NCBI GenBank assembly: GCA_917880885.1
Contig: OU862910.1
Coordinates: 16,008,710-16,072,709 of the forward strand
DNA length: 64,000 nt
From: Limnephilus marmoratus
Lineage: Eukaryota; Arthropoda; Insecta; Trichoptera; Limnephilidae
Direction of reading: 5' to 3'
A model generated the notes under the pieces. It saw only the letters and a program-made list of their open reading frames with translations. It had not been told where the DNA came from and made no database searches. Below, piece by piece: positions 1 through 10,760 of this stretch. How positions within the stretch are numbered: the stretch's first letter is position 1; each line of letters starts with the position of its first letter. The position numbers and the translations under genes are program-made.

Positions 1-190
1 TAAGGTAGGGAAGGGATCTATCGTACGTATGGGATAGACGATCAATTGAAAAATGTACTCACAGAAGTATTGATGCGACGATCTTCATTGCCAAGTTAAC
101 AAATTTGTAGTGTGTGGTCCTTTTCGCGTTGAGATATTAAAATATCTAGGGAGTCCTAGTTTTGGCCAATTTTCAGACTTCCTCGAATTG

Positions 191-716
191 ACCCACGTGC
201 TGGGCGCCAGTTAACTTTTGATGTCGTGTAGTGTTAAAAAAATATACTTGTGGATAAATTATCCTTTATTGTTTAATTACACAATACAACTTAAAATAAG
301 TACAATTTCAAAGGGAACTATTATGTGAGCAATACGACAAGCAAGTGCTTGGATTCAATGCACAAAATAGATTAACTAGTGGAAGTAAGAGTCGGGGTTT
401 ATATAGTCCCTGCTGGCGTGGTGGGGGGGGCGTCGTCTTCCTATTTTCGGTGCTGCATGTCAAGGGGTCAATATGTCATCCTGATAATGAGGTTGTTGTC
501 CCGATGCTCGTGGATACGTGGGGTTTCGTAATCCAGTCTTTTATTTTGGGACTGTTCGGCGTGAGGGATGGGTGTTGTTTTAAGTACATCCAAATGTTCG
601 TTGGTTTGTCTATTAATGGTCTTCTTCGAGTTGGTATGTCGATTAAGGGATAGTGATTAGAGTATATCATCCCGGTAATGGTCCTCGGCTGGATGCAGCT
701 GTTATCAATAAACATG
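191..716 (-). mobile_element. LTR retrotransposon end (LTR plus primer-binding site), interior off the left edge
   Basis: Read on the minus strand, positions 209-191 give TGGCGCCCAGCACGTGGGT, which resembles the tRNA-Lys-type primer-binding sites of Ty3/gypsy-like elements. Immediately upstream on that strand lies an LTR-like stretch with a TATA box (TATATAAA, minus, at 405-398), then about 130 bp further an AATAAA signal (270-265), then the junction GTTAAC/TGGCGCC. The order promoter, R region, polyadenylation signal, PBS is what an LTR followed by its leader should show. The inner border is near 210. The outer border is uncertain; I place it near 700-716, where TGTTTATTG begins on the minus strand. 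Positions 1-190 would be leader, and any gag/pol lies outside the window. Confidence 0.55.
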
Positions 717-779
717 TAGGGTTTATTAGTTTATTTTTTGGCAAGATGAAGTGCCGGTTGCAATGGGCGTACTGCGATG

Positions 780-1075
780 TCTTCTTGTAGGTGGGGGTCG
801 TTTAGGGTGGTTAACTCCCGCGTCCCTTCCCTTCTCGCTTTCCCACTTCGCCTCCTCAACCTTTCCTCTCCCCACTCCACTCCCCCTTTCCCGTGAACCC
901 CCCTCCCGAGTTACCCCTCCCCCCCCCCCCCGCTCCCGCATTCCGTACATTCAGTTTTCAAACAGCTCGCATGCCACCGATTGCACTTTTTTTATACAAA
1001 TTTCATGATGCTAGGCTCTCCAGCAGTTTTTTACAAACCTTGTCCTGACAATAACGAACCCAAAAATAAAAGAAT
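780..1075 (-). mobile_element. Helitron-like repeat fragment (minus copy)
   Basis: On the minus strand this has the same order as the repeats at 25.7-27.4 kb: CATCATGAAATTTGTAT, a GGTGGCATGCGAGCTGTTTG-type block, GAATGTACGGAATGCGGGAG, then a purine-rich GGGAGGGG tract. On the plus strand it reads as a C/T-rich tract at about 815-940. The unit end is not preserved. The reading frames here (751-1008 plus, 726-950 minus) are low-complexity by-products. Confidence 0.6.
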
Positions 1076-1509
1076 ACATATAATTGAATACAAATACGCG
1101 TACATACATTTCGGGGATTCATTTTTATTTATAGAGATATAACAAAAACAAATATTTTGTTTAAAATATAAATCGAGGCTAGCAGTCCACAATGAAGTGC
1201 TGATACCAACGGTGATAGCGATTGTGAGACAAGTAACTGGCAGAGGAAAGATAAAGTAACGTGTACTGAATACTATAATTAAAATAAGATCCCCTTTATT
1301 TATTCAGCTAACTAATTTATTTAACCCTTGTTACTAAGACTCACAAATCAAGAAGAATGTGATACGTTTTACTTGACCTATGATTGGACTTTAATATACG
1401 TCGAAAGAAAGAAGGAAAAGATTCTTTTAGACTAATTACTTTCCACTAAGATTCATTACTAGTGACTTGTAACTAAGATTTATAACGAGTGACTTAACAA
1501 CACATAACA
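1076..1509. other. AT-rich stretch without a recognised gene
   Basis: No coding signal was found. Words such as ACTAGTGACTTGTAACTAAG at 1460-1500 resemble the 3' region of the YADD-type LINE at 53.05-53.3 kb, so the right part may be an old LINE 3' tail. The left part holds nothing I can name. Confidence 0.4.
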
Positions 1510-1678
1510 GTTGGCTTTATGAGAACGGGTCATCTCTTCGACTCGTTTTTAATGTAAGTCGGCTCTTATGTGGAACGAGCTACCGGCATCTGTTTTTCCT
1601 TCTTCATATAATCTGGCCCTTTTGAAGACCGCATTAAAAAACTCCTTCACAATGCTGCCCATCTGGGTGGCGGCATAG
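1510..1678 (+). pseudogene. LINE ORF2 C-terminal remnant
   Basis: Positions 1568-1678 translate to MWNELPASVFPSSYNLALLK followed by about 16 residues and a stop. The pattern LWNxLPxxVxxxxSxxxFK is typical of the last 60 residues of non-LTR retrotransposon reverse-transcriptase proteins. A one-base frame shift separates it from an upstream piece reading RTGHLFDSFLM (about 1520-1555). It is a short decayed fragment with no RT core. The clade cannot be named. Confidence 0.55.
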
Positions 1679-1682
1679 TTCC

Positions 1683-2050
1683 CCTGTCTTTACATCTGTA
1701 CCAAAGATATTCAAATACAGAATAGATATGCTATGGCGTCCGCACAACTGTCGCCGGACTACGCGCTAATTAGCGTAGTTTTCATACAAAAAGAATTTGT
1801 TCTTCGTTGATTTTTTGAAAATGTGCATTAATATTGGTTAACAATATATTTTGAATAAGGAAAGAATTCGTTCATTTAGTTTAACGTTTGTTTGGTTTAT
1901 TCGTTAATTATTTGTTCTTTTAGTTTATTTGTTAATTGGTAAACAATATCGGCGATACCCGGAAGCGCAGACCCACATAGTAAAAACAGCAGATAGCACA
2001 TCTACTTACATTTCAATATCTTTGATCTGTACAGAAAGCAGTCCTGTTGT
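1683..2050. repeat. Foldback (MITE-like) element
   Basis: The left segment at about 1690-1730 (TTTACATCTGTACC, AAAGATATT, then ATGCTAT) is matched in inverted orientation at about 1995-2045 (AGATAGCACATCTAC, then AATATCTTTGATCTGTACAG). The arms are about 45 bp and imperfect, with roughly 270 bp of AT-rich spacer. No open reading frame lies inside. The borders and target duplication are not clear. Confidence 0.45.
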
Positions 2051-2075
2051 GAGGTGTCACATAAAATGAAAATTA

Positions 2076-2345
2076 ATTAGAAAACATGATATGGTAATGA
2101 TTAGATTCTATATGATTACATCCAGTGATTCCTGGCATTATTGGGAGTAAAAAACATAAATTATTTTGGTCTCCGGTGATCTTCAGTTTTTTTTCAACTT
2201 CAAATATAAAAAAAAATTCACTACGTGTTTGAAAGTTAGACTGAGTAACCATTAACGATAATGTGGAAAAATATATTGACAAATCATTTATTAAACATAA
2301 TGTTAAGAATCACTATTTAAATTAAGTCTAGTACGTCCCTTAACT
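2076..2345. repeat. Partial copy of the 5542-5857 MITE family
   Basis: Shares CCAGTGATTCCTGGCATTAT and GGTCTCCGGTGA with the element at 5542-5857, plus a terminal-like ACGTCCCTTAACTCCC corresponding to ACGTCCTTTAACACCC there. The left end is degraded. The right end abuts the CCGGAC-type minisatellite foldback. Confidence 0.5.
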
Positions 2346-2362
2346 CCCAAGGGTTCCATGAT

Positions 2363-3112
2363 AGTTGGTCCGGCGACAGTTGGACTGGCGACAGTTGTTC
2401 CGGTGACAGTTGGTCCGGCCGACAGTTCGTCCGGACGACATTTGATCCGGTGACAATTGGTCCGGAGACAGTTGGTCCGGCCGAAAGTTAAGAAGATGTT
2501 TTTTTCAAGTAAGTATGCAAAGAGGATATACGGCATACAACCAAAGTCGATATACTTATATCTGAAGGCATCTTGAGTGAAAATCCGCTGGAAAAATGTT
2601 TTTACTAATATTTTCGACTCTCCGAAATAGCATGCGGCAATCACAAAATACGACATACGTATTCATTCAGAATTGTAACGTTACTTGAAATGGCTTTAGC
2701 CGTGTTTGATGACTATATCTGAATAGTCAGGTAATTTTCCACATCTCCTTCCCCTCCCCACTACCTTCAGCATCACACCATACCAAAATTGGGGATGCCA
2801 TAGTCTCACTGGTTCGAGACGGTTGGGAGCAGTTGGGACTCTTGTGTTATATTCAGATATAAAAGTTATATTATATGCAACTAGAAATCTTTAGCGTTTT
2901 TTTACTAAGCCGACTGCACGTATAATATGTAAGTATATCGACTTTAGTTGTACGGCCGTATATCCTCTTTGCATACTTACTTAAAAAAACACCTTGTAAA
3001 CGTTCGGCCGGACCAATATTGTCGCCGGACCAATTGTCGCCGGACCAAATGTCGGCCGGACGAACTGTCGGCCGGACTAACTGTCGCCGGACCAATTGTC
3101 GGCTCAAGACCT
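2363..3112. repeat. Foldback element built of a GTCGGCCGGAC-type minisatellite
   Basis: The left arm (about 2363-2560) holds about eight variants of an 18-19-bp unit such as GACAGTTGGTCCGGC, followed by AAGTAAGTATGCAAAGAGGA and the ATATAC/GTCGATATAC region. The right arm (about 2921-3112) holds the reverse complement in reverse order: GTCGATATAC-type sequence, TCCTCTTTGCATACTTACTT, then units of the form GTCGCCGGACCAATT. The arms flank a loop of about 360 bp that contains a truncated SINE (2664-2860). A lone unit of the same minisatellite sits at about 5092-5130. Confidence 0.75.
2664..2860 (+). mobile_element. 5'-truncated tRNA-derived SINE copy
   Basis: Lacks the tRNA-like head but carries the body shared with the full copies at 10336-10749 and 18109-18519: ATTGTAACGTTACTTGAAATGGC, the pyrimidine-rich CTCCTTCCCCTCCCCACTACC tract, GGGGATGCCATAGTCTCACTGG, and the terminal GGGACTCTTGTGTTATATTCA. 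No poly-A tail is preserved. It lies in the loop of the minisatellite foldback. Confidence 0.7.
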
Positions 3113-3114
3113 TA

Positions 3115-4540
3115 CCATATTTTGTCAAAGGGTTTAAATATTTCCACTTTGTAATAAAATCCAAATAATTGGAACATTTCTGAACGTTTCCGAAAACCAA
3201 AAAAAAATTTAATACGCTTTAAATTTTTTAATTCAAAATAAACATTTAACTTTTGAAATACAAAAATTTTGCAAGCAAACATAAAAAACAATGTTTTAAA
3301 AATTGCTGAAAATATCTTCCTTCTTTTTTTTACTGAAATTGCTGAAAATGAAAAAAAAAACACAGATATTTTATTACGTTCTATTATAAACGATATTATC
3401 ATCTCACTTTTTTTATCGTTTCTCGTAAAAATAATTAATAAAAAATTTCCAAAGTTACATTAATATTTTTCAAATAATGTCGATTCAAAACTTAAATTAA
3501 AGATGTACATTTTATTTCTTTTGCGGTTAATGTAGATTTTAATATAAAGTGCGGTGTTTTCTCTTTCTAACGCCATTTAGATCGTATTTCACACCATGAA
3601 AGTAAGGGAGACACAACGATTTCTACATAACCTAAATGAGTTGCTTCAAAAGCGAACAAATAAGTTTCAAGAGCTAACACCACGTATATTATGCAGATAT
3701 ACATAATATTATACAAAGCCTGAGGGTACAGAACCCCGTTCATTGCTCAATATCCCATAACATATTTGTTCAATATCCCAGCAAGTGCTTGTTCCATGTT
3801 CTTGAAAACACCTTAGCGTAATTAACGAGGCCAATTTAAGGGCAGGTTCTAATAAAAAGCATTTTTATTAAAGTGTTGACAGGTACTCTGTACTTTGCAA
3901 TCTGCTAAAATTAAAATCTCCTCCGCGCTGCGCCACCAGTCTAATTAAATTCTTGCCCGAGGTTGTTACAACACAAAGAGTGATAATTATGGCAGAATTA
4001 AATTTTCATAAATTATTTTAACAAGATGGTGGACTAAAATCACTGTTAAGACGAATTTATTTTTAAAATGCCCTCGGTCTTCTTTGTCATTCGAGAGGGG
4101 GTGGCTTAATCACTGACATTAATGAAGACCCCGACACTGAAAATTCTGGATTCACCCCAATTGAAAATGAAAAAATAATTACAAACCTCGCGCCTGACAT
4201 TTAATCTGATTTTCAAATTTGCGAAACCGAGGTTAAAGATACATTAAGAACGTTGATTAAATAAATCAAAGTAGCATTTTCAAATTTAAATAATATATTG
4301 ATGCTAGCAGGATTTCGTCAAAAAGGGCATTTTTTTGTTTTTTTTTCAGGTTCTCCGTAAAACAGTTATACACCAAATTATTACGGAAAAGATTACAAAA
4401 TTTTAAAGAAGAAAAAAAAGGCCATTGGGGCAGTTTCACTATGTTGTAATGTATGTCAAAAGATAGTTACTGAACCCTCTATAAGTAACATTGAAGATGT
4501 CGATGCTCAATGCAGAATCGTTAAGCAATTGAATTGCTCT
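3115..4540. other. AT-rich region, nothing recognised
   Basis: Contains poly-A and poly-T runs and short frames without family resemblance. No tRNA, transposase or splice-flanked coding block was seen. The minisatellite foldback ends at its left and a LINE remnant begins at its right. Confidence 0.3.
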
Positions 4541-4555
4541 GTTTAATGGCGCATT

Positions 4556-4978
4556 CTAAAAGGAAGAAATTCTCACTTTCGGAGCATAAAAAGGTGCGTG
4601 GGATCTTCCACGAGTATACGCGTTAGGGACATATAGGTTAATCTCCTTCAACATCGGTGGATTCAGTACAGTACCGGAAATCAGCTTAAAATAATGTTTC
4701 CCCAAAAATATTTTTCGGCGGACTTCAAAGGTATTAAGATTATGCATTCCTGTTAAGAACAACGATGGATACAGGAACGGGTAGTATTTATATTCCCTCA
4801 TATACCGATAACGCATAAACGTTTTTGTACTCTTTTCTATTTCTAGGACATGGTTTTGTTCAGAGGGGGCCCTAATAATGGAGCTGTATTCCAGGATGCC
4901 GCGGACAAGTACTTCATGCTTAATGTTTTTGTATTGCTTTGGGGATGAGATCAGTATTACATATACACAGTTACTCAT
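4556..4978 (-). pseudogene. LINE ORF2 C-terminal region (remnant)
   Basis: A 140-codon minus-strand frame contains EVLVRGILEYSSIIRAPSEQ, then a YYPFLYPSLFLTGMHNLNTF-type block and EVRRK. This matches the region downstream of the RT core in many insect non-LTR elements, where LVRSxLEYxSxVWxP is followed by a conserved helical region. RT motifs and the endonuclease are absent. The frame is open but truncated at both sides, so it is a relic rather than a gene. Confidence 0.65.
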
Positions 4979-5139
4979 ACAAAAAGTTATTCATACCAAC
5001 TTATTATAAAAGATATTTTTGAAGTCGATTTTAGGTTTGAAATTGATAACAATGTGCAAAAAATTATAATTTTGTAGTAAATATTATTTCGGGGGACCAA
5101 TTGTCGGCAGTACAACGGTCGGGTCACCAGTTTTAATAG

Positions 5140-5345
5140 TACAGTTCATTACCATCCTACAAGAAACTACAACAACGTTAGGCTTCCTAATATAAATTTA
5201 TCGGGAACACAAAAAAATATTTATGATAAAGGTTTTAAAATGTTAAATGAACTCCCTTTAAATTTTAAAGAAGCTAAAAGTCTTGCAGTTTTTCGTAAGT
5301 TATATTATGCCTCTATGGTGTGGTGTTCAATTGTTAGTACGTAGG
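5140..5345 (+). pseudogene. LINE ORF2 C-terminal remnant (plus strand)
   Basis: Translating from the CAC at about 5148 gives HHPTRNYNNVRLPNINLSGT, then a KMLNELPLNFKEAKSLAVFR-type tail. This is the standard C-terminal signature of non-LTR retrotransposon ORF2 (FNxLPxxIKxxxSxxxFK). It starts just right of a lone minisatellite unit (5092-5130) and ends at a stop near 5345. Confidence 0.6.
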
Positions 5346-5541
5346 TAGTAGAGTAATATAATAGTAGTTTTAGAATAAATTACACTAGATGAATTTTGTT
5401 TCTAAATAAAATATACTTTAAAAAAAGATGACTTTTTTTAAATTAATTAAATTATGTTCTGTGTGGAAATAATGTAAAAAAAAATAAATGCAAGCGATAA
5501 TCATCAAAATACACATAGCGACTATAATATTTAAATATATA

Positions 5542-5857
5542 CAGGTGTTAATGGACGTACTTGACTTACTTACCAGTGATTCCTGACTTTATGAACAGTA
5601 AAAATGAAACTGAAATTTTGATCGCCGGAGACTTTTCTAGACGTTTTTTTTTTCTTTTTTTTTCTTCAAAACCGAACAAAAAATCTTTCACATTTAACAA
5701 TGGTCACTCAGTCGAGTAACCGCCCAACCTCTTACCCCATCCTAACTGTACCTACTGATTTTGTATGTTTTAAGATGAAAAAATCATAAAAAATGTCACC
5801 AGAGACCAAAATTTCATTTTATGTTTTAGTAAGTCGTATACGTCCTTTAACACCCTG
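5542..5857. mobile_element. MITE with TA target duplication, Tc1/mariner-type ends
   Basis: The left end reads CAGGTGTTAATGGACGTACT and the reverse complement of the right end reads CAGGGTGTTAAAGGACGTAT, giving terminal inverted repeats of about 24 bp. TA flanks both sides (5540-5541 and 5858-5859). The element is 316 bp, non-coding, with a long poly-T/C stretch near 5645-5670. The ends begin CAGGGTG like the DD41D elements at 15668 and 47352, which suggests but does not prove mobilisation by a related transposase. Confidence 0.7.
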
Positions 5858-6062
5858 TATATATGTGTTCGTGGCATATCCCGTTCGCCATGCAATCTCG
5901 TTAAGTTACAGACTTAGTTTAATAAATAATCTTACTTTATATTTCTCAATGTTTGCAACGGGATATTTTTCATTGCAGTGTCCGTCTGTGTATTTTATAC
6001 CTTTGTATTGTAGTTAGGTAAAAGTTCTTATCCTTTGTGGTTTCTTGTCATATTTGTGCTTA

Positions 6063-6582
6063 AAGGAGTCTGCCCACTACACCGTTCCATGCCATGACCG
6101 TACTATGAACGTAGCAGCAACGAAATAAATACGCTACGCCCTACTATGCTCACTAGAACGTGCTAACACCGTATGATACGCATACGTAACGGGTTTAGTG
6201 ACCGTATGATTCCCGTATATACCGGGGTTAGTGTCCGTACCATTCCCGTTCAATGGGCGTACGTAAGTTTTTCGCCCTCCATTTTTTCAAAATTGTCTGT
6301 CTACCTGCTGACGCACGTCTCATAGAACTGAACATAAATCACGAACTGACGGAGTTGCAACGCGGTTAGAACGGGGTATTGCGTGCCATGCATAGAGCGG
6401 ACCTGCAAAATATTGTCATTGAGAATTCGCCGTCAGTCCGGTCATGGTATGCGACGGTGTTGGTCGGTGACGGGACGGGCTAGTGGGTAGCGTTTCATAC
6501 TGATCGATACAAAGAATATTTTTTTGCATGCGCCACCATGGTTACGGTCATGGTATGGAACGGTGTAGTGGGCAGAGACCTT
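6063..6582. mobile_element. Foldback MITE, 520 bp, TA flanks
   Basis: The left terminus AAGGAGTCTGCCCACTACAC and the reverse complement of the right terminus AAGGTCTCTGCCCACTACAC pair over about 40 bp (6063-6102 and 6543-6582), continuing with CGTTCCATRCCATGACCGTA. TA lies on both sides (6061-6062 and 6583-6584). The interior has short internal repeats of GTACGGxxACTAACCCG type (6140-6250). There is no coding capacity. The superfamily is uncertain. Confidence 0.75.
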
Positions 6583-6594
6583 TAGTATTATATT

Positions 6595-7715
6595 AAAGTT
6601 GTCAAATTGACCTGTTGACGAACTGCTTTGGCAGTTTAGCAAATGCTTGAACGGAAGAATAAAATAAACAAATAAAAACGAAAATCAAACACCACAGTGG
6701 AGGGAGGAAAAAAAGGTGTCATGCCATAAATACCCATATCTTCCGGTTATCATACCTACATAGTTTTCATTTATGCTGTCCTGCAGATTACCAATTCAAT
6801 ATTGTTTTCTTTGTGGTCAAAGTTAACAATCACAAAATCTAAATAACTTTTGGATTAGGAAATCTGTAATGCTCAGCTTCAGCGCAAGCCACAAATAGCT
6901 CGGAGCCAAAATCGCTCTAATATACGAGATTTCCTCGTAAATAAACAGGCCGACACTGCGATGCAACTTTTCCAATCTAACCATGGCACATGAATAATGG
7001 TGTGGTTTCGCGGACACTTTTATTTTTATCATTCGGCGTTTCATAAGGCTCATAATCCAACATCACTCAACGTTATTGTATAGACTGAAGCAAGTAGTGA
7101 GTGCCAAGATTTGTGTATTGTTCCACCATATCTGCCTACCCCTATTTCGGTTATTATATTAAGAGGTACTAGCGAAGGTAAATTGTTTTCTGAAGCTTTC
7201 ACTCACGACTTACGAGGGCTTTTTCACATGAAGCTTACTTCGCTACTTAATTTTTTTGAGAATATGTCTTTTTTGAAACTGTAATTTTTTTTAATTATAA
7301 AAAAAGAATTTAATTTAAAATTTTTGAAAATAGTTATTTTTTTAAAATCAGAATATTTTTTAATGTTGAATATTTTAGATTTTTTTTTTCAAAATTGATA
7401 ATATTTATTATTTTTTTTTTCATGTAACTAATTAATTTGTTTTTTATGTAGCAGCCTTTCCGCAGGTAATAAATAATACATTCCTAGAAGTAATATCCTT
7501 TGGAAGATGCGAGTCAAAATTCTAAAATTCTAAAATTTTAAAATTGCAAAAATATTCAAAATTCAGAAAAGTTCAAAATTTAATCGCCTCCGTCGGGGTG
7601 CAATGGTAAAAAGCAACAAATATAGGCACCTACACCTTTCTTGTTCCACATTCAAACGTATACATTATAATACTTACATATATTACCATACGTATTATAT
7701 GTATGAAACCACTCA
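6595..7715. other. AT-rich region, nothing recognised
   Basis: Very A/T-rich, especially 7250-7440 with long T runs. No repeat family or coding block could be matched. Confidence 0.3.
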
Positions 7716-7727
7716 AATCACTCATTC

Positions 7728-7910
7728 ACTCTGAATGCAATTATTAACGTTCTCCAAAATGACCTTGAAAAAAAATCACATCTTTGCGATTCTTTCAAAG
7801 ATATAAAGAAACCATCCCTTCGTTCAGAATACAATTAGTAATGTTCTCAAAAGTTGCCTTGACAGAAGCTCATTTCTGTGATCTCTTGAACGAAACCTTT
7901 TCTTTGTTAA
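7728..7910 (+). repeat. Diverged tandem duplication, period about 91 bp
   Basis: CAATTATTAACGTTCTCCAA at 7739 recurs as CAATTAGTAATGTTCTCAAA at 7830. Each copy is followed by an ACCTTGA/CCTTGACAGAAG block, a GCGATTCTTTCAAAG/GTGATCTCTTGAACG block and GAAACC. Two copies only. Confidence 0.45.
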
Positions 7911-8955
7911 GGATATTATGAACGAAATATACAATTTTACTATCCTGAAACGGGTATCCTTCCCAGTTGGACAGACAAAGTAACATCTTGTAATGTATTG
8001 TTATATATAAAAATAAATAAATGTTTCAATGTGAATAAAGAAATTAGTAATTTATAAATGTAAATTATCTAAAAAAATAAATCCTATTACCCAAGCAAGG
8101 GTCTACAATATAACAAAGAAAAACAAGTATCTACTTATCTACCTAACAGCAAAAAGTAATGTTATGTTATCGCAATCTATCATATATCATTATTTTTCAT
8201 ATTGTTATCTAAAAATTATTAAATCACGAACTGTCATTGGCAAAAATTAGAAATACTTTCCTTGATAAATGATAGTTTTTACGTGTGTGTTAATTAGTTG
8301 ACGACGCGGCGGGAGTGGCGCGATTAGCCCGAGCGCACACGCCTCGTGGACATGAAGTTTCTGCATTTTTTGAATAATTTCTTCATTTGTTCACATATCA
8401 TAATATGATGGATTTGTTCGTGAAAATCGGATTGCTCTGTGAAGCCTAGATTCGGAATGACCTATACGACGCCCATCACACGTGAACGATCCATCGCTAG
8501 TACGTACGTCAAGACACTTTTTCATTTTTTTTTAAAAATTAGCCAACAGAAACAGCTACCTGATATGGCTTTCCTGATCATATATTCGTAACCTATGTAC
8601 AAAATCTTGTACATATATTATTTGTGGAAAGACTTTCCGGTAATTGTTATATCGGAAAGTGCTTGAGAGTATTAATATTCGTAATTATGAAAAATCTCTT
8701 TGGATTGAGCCGACCAATGCTTTTCTATCCGTGGTTCAGCGACACCATGCATCAGTAAATCGGTAGCGGCTGCTCCGAGTTCTATCAACTTAAATAACGG
8801 CATAATTCGATTTCGCAATTAATTTTTCTGGATTAGTTAGTTCAAATATGCAAGCAGTCATTCTAATGTAGTTAGTCTGATGAAACCGTTCGATAGAATA
8901 AAACCATTCCTCTCATGAATAAACTGGGATGGATTAAACCATTTGGAGGTCTCCT
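7911..8955. other. Unassigned region with a small CpG-rich patch
   Basis: Mostly AT-rich, with a locally GC/CpG-rich stretch at about 8298-8350 (GACGACGCGGCGGGAGTGGC). No frame, repeat family or RNA gene could be supported. Confidence 0.3.
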
Positions 8956-8959
8956 CGCA

Positions 8960-9300
8960 TCACCTACTATTTAAAAAAAATAATATCGCCTTTTAACTTT
9001 AATACCAATAGGTATATAATTTTTTTAATTTTAATAGATAAAATAATTTTGAAATTTTCATTCAAGGTCCGCCAAAACGCACAAAATGTATGGCGCATCG
9101 TGTGTGACGTCATGTTGAATAAATTTTGCCATTTGATAAATACTCAGTAATGGATTTTGTATGCCAAATTCGAGATATTCTTAAATTTAACCGCCTTTAA
9201 TTGTATTGTAAGATGTCAGCATCTCGTCACTTTTGTTTTTGCAGTGTACTAAAACGGAAATATACAACAATGGTTACACTCGATTCAATTATTCCATGTT
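8960..9300. repeat. Degenerate copy of the GTGTGACGTCAT element family
   Basis: Shares with the reverse complement of 10761-11429 the order CCTTxTAACTT, TTTTAATAGxTAAAATAATT, ATCGTGTGTGACGTCAT, and later TTTTTGCAGTG. The terminal repeats are not preserved. The two are about 1.5-2 kb apart and in opposite orientation. Confidence 0.5.
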
Positions 9301-9343
9301 CCTTAATGTCCTGACCTACATTTTTGAGGAAATTTACGTATAT

Positions 9344-10078
9344 TGTTACGTTACAAAAGATAAAGAATAGACCCCCTTATTCCTGTTGCGAGGAGCTAGT
9401 GAATTGACCCCAGTGCACTAACTCGCCGCACCGCCCCTCTCCGCCCCCCTCCCCGCACGCGCAGTCCGTGGCCCGAGGCCGAACGGCACCCGGCAGCCAT
9501 TCCCCCGCTGCTTTCGGGCTCGGCAACAGTGTCCCAGAGTGTCCACAGTAATTGCGCCGCGGCGCTGTGTCGAGAACCTAAGAACTCGCGATGTTTACTT
9601 TAATTGTGTATTGTGCTCGAAGAGGCTTACGCCTACCCAGTACCTGACTGACGACTACCTATTTCCTGCTTGTGAGTACAAATGAACCTTCCTTCCCCTC
9701 TGTTTGCTAAGAACTGACATTTAAATTCACTAAATACGTGTAGAGAGTTGAGAGAAGTCCCCGCCCGTTATGATAGGATTATAGAGATAGCCAAATACCC
9801 ATGTGTATAGTGCCGAGGCTGGCTTTTGTATAACCCTGTTCACCTTTAAATGAATAAACCCTTTACGTGCAAAAACTGTGTTCTGATGGAGGAAGGAGAC
9901 CTGGAGATTGTGAGGAAAGGAAGGGGAGGAGGAATTTACAAGCGAACCACAAACACTCGGCCTGGTTTTAAGAGGAACCTTGCGCCGGCTTTGCTGAGCT
10001 AGCTGTTGGCCTGTTTATTGCGTGTCCTTTCCAGGTTTTGGGTTTAGCGAATGGCCGCAAGTAGCGCCGATGCTAACA
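9344..10078 (+). mobile_element. LTR of a gypsy-like retrotransposon
   Basis: Begins TGTTACGTTA and ends GCTAACA, so it has TG...CA ends within the short inverted repeat TGTTA/TAACA. It is 735 bp, with a GC/CpG-rich first part (9420-9560) and AATAAA at 9852-9857. One base after its end is an 18-bp primer-binding-site-like sequence, which fixes both the right border and the plus orientation. No second LTR or coding interior remains; the leader runs into a SINE within about 70 bp. Confidence 0.65.
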
Positions 10079-10079
10079 C

Positions 10080-10097
10080 TGTCGCCCAACGTGAGGC
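10080..10097 (+). promoter_or_regulatory. Primer-binding site (tRNA-Lys type) of the LTR element
   Basis: TGTCGCCCAACGTGAGGC differs at two positions from TGGCGCCCAACGTGGGGC, a primer-binding site I know from several insect Ty3/gypsy elements. It sits one base beyond the LTR's terminal TAACA, the expected position for priming minus-strand DNA synthesis. The two substitutions suggest an old copy. Confidence 0.65.
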
Positions 10098-10164
10098 AAA
10101 TTTTTTCCTCACCTCCTCGCTCCAACAATATTTTATCTGAAGTTCTTCCTATTATAACACAAAA

Positions 10165-10335
10165 AGTTCCAGAGTGGAAGATACTCTCAGTAAGACCGCT
10201 ATTCAGAATTAAAACGTCGCTAGAAATGGCTTTAGTTTGGTGATTAGATCTGAATGGCAGGTACTTCCCCATCTTCCTCCTTCCCCATTTCCTTCCCTTA
10301 ACCACTTATCTTCAACCTCACAATATACCCAATAT
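10165..10335 (+). mobile_element. SINE, left part of an interrupted copy
   Basis: Carries GTTCCAGAGTGGAAGATACT, AGACCGCTATTCAGAATT and the pyrimidine-rich tract, then stops at CACAATATACCCA. Full copies continue with ATTGGGGATGCC, which is found about 1.1 kb downstream at 11430. The gap is filled by a second SINE and a TIR element, so this is one old SINE split by later insertions. Confidence 0.6.
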
Positions 10336-10749
10336 ACCTCCGTAGTCCAGTGGCTAAGACTCTTGACTCACATTCCGGAGGTCGCGGGTTCGAACCCGGC
10401 ATGCGCAAATAAATTTTATTTGATTAATTTGTGTTATTTCACAATTAATTCATTTAAATTAATATATAGTATATTTGCGGCATGTTCCAGAGTAGAAGAT
10501 ACTATTAGTATTGCCCTGGTGTAAGACCACCATTCAGAATTGAAACGTTGCTTGAAAATGGCTTAAGCCGTGTTTAGTGACCAGGTCTGAATAGCCAGGT
10601 ACTTCCCAACCTTCCTCTTCCCCACCTTCTTCCCCTCCCCACCACCTTCAGCCTCACAACATACCCCAATTGGGGATGCCATAGTCTCACTGGCTCCAGA
10701 CGGGAGCAGTTGAGATTCTTGTGCGGTATTCACTGTAAAAAAAAAAAAA
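10336..10749 (+). mobile_element. Full-length tRNA-derived SINE
   Basis: The head resembles a tRNA: TAGTCCAGTGGCTAAGA as A box, an anticodon-like loop CTCACA, and GGTTCGAACCC as B box, so transcription by RNA polymerase III is expected. A body of about 340 bp follows, ending TTGTGCGGTATTCACTGT and a 13-A tail. Full copies occur at 18109-18519 and (minus) 21184-21563. A near-duplicate AATATACC / AATAATACC on either side may be the target duplication. Confidence 0.85.
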
Positions 10750-10760
10750 TAATACCTTAA

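Noticed and set aside
2303..2656. 117-codon minus frame over the minisatellite
   Set aside because: Produced by the GTCGGCCGGAC units (TNCHRIKCRPDELSAG-type repetition), not a protein family.
9420..9560. CpG-rich stretch as a host promoter or CpG island
   Set aside because: It lies within the LTR whose ends and PBS are recognisable, so the LTR explains it.
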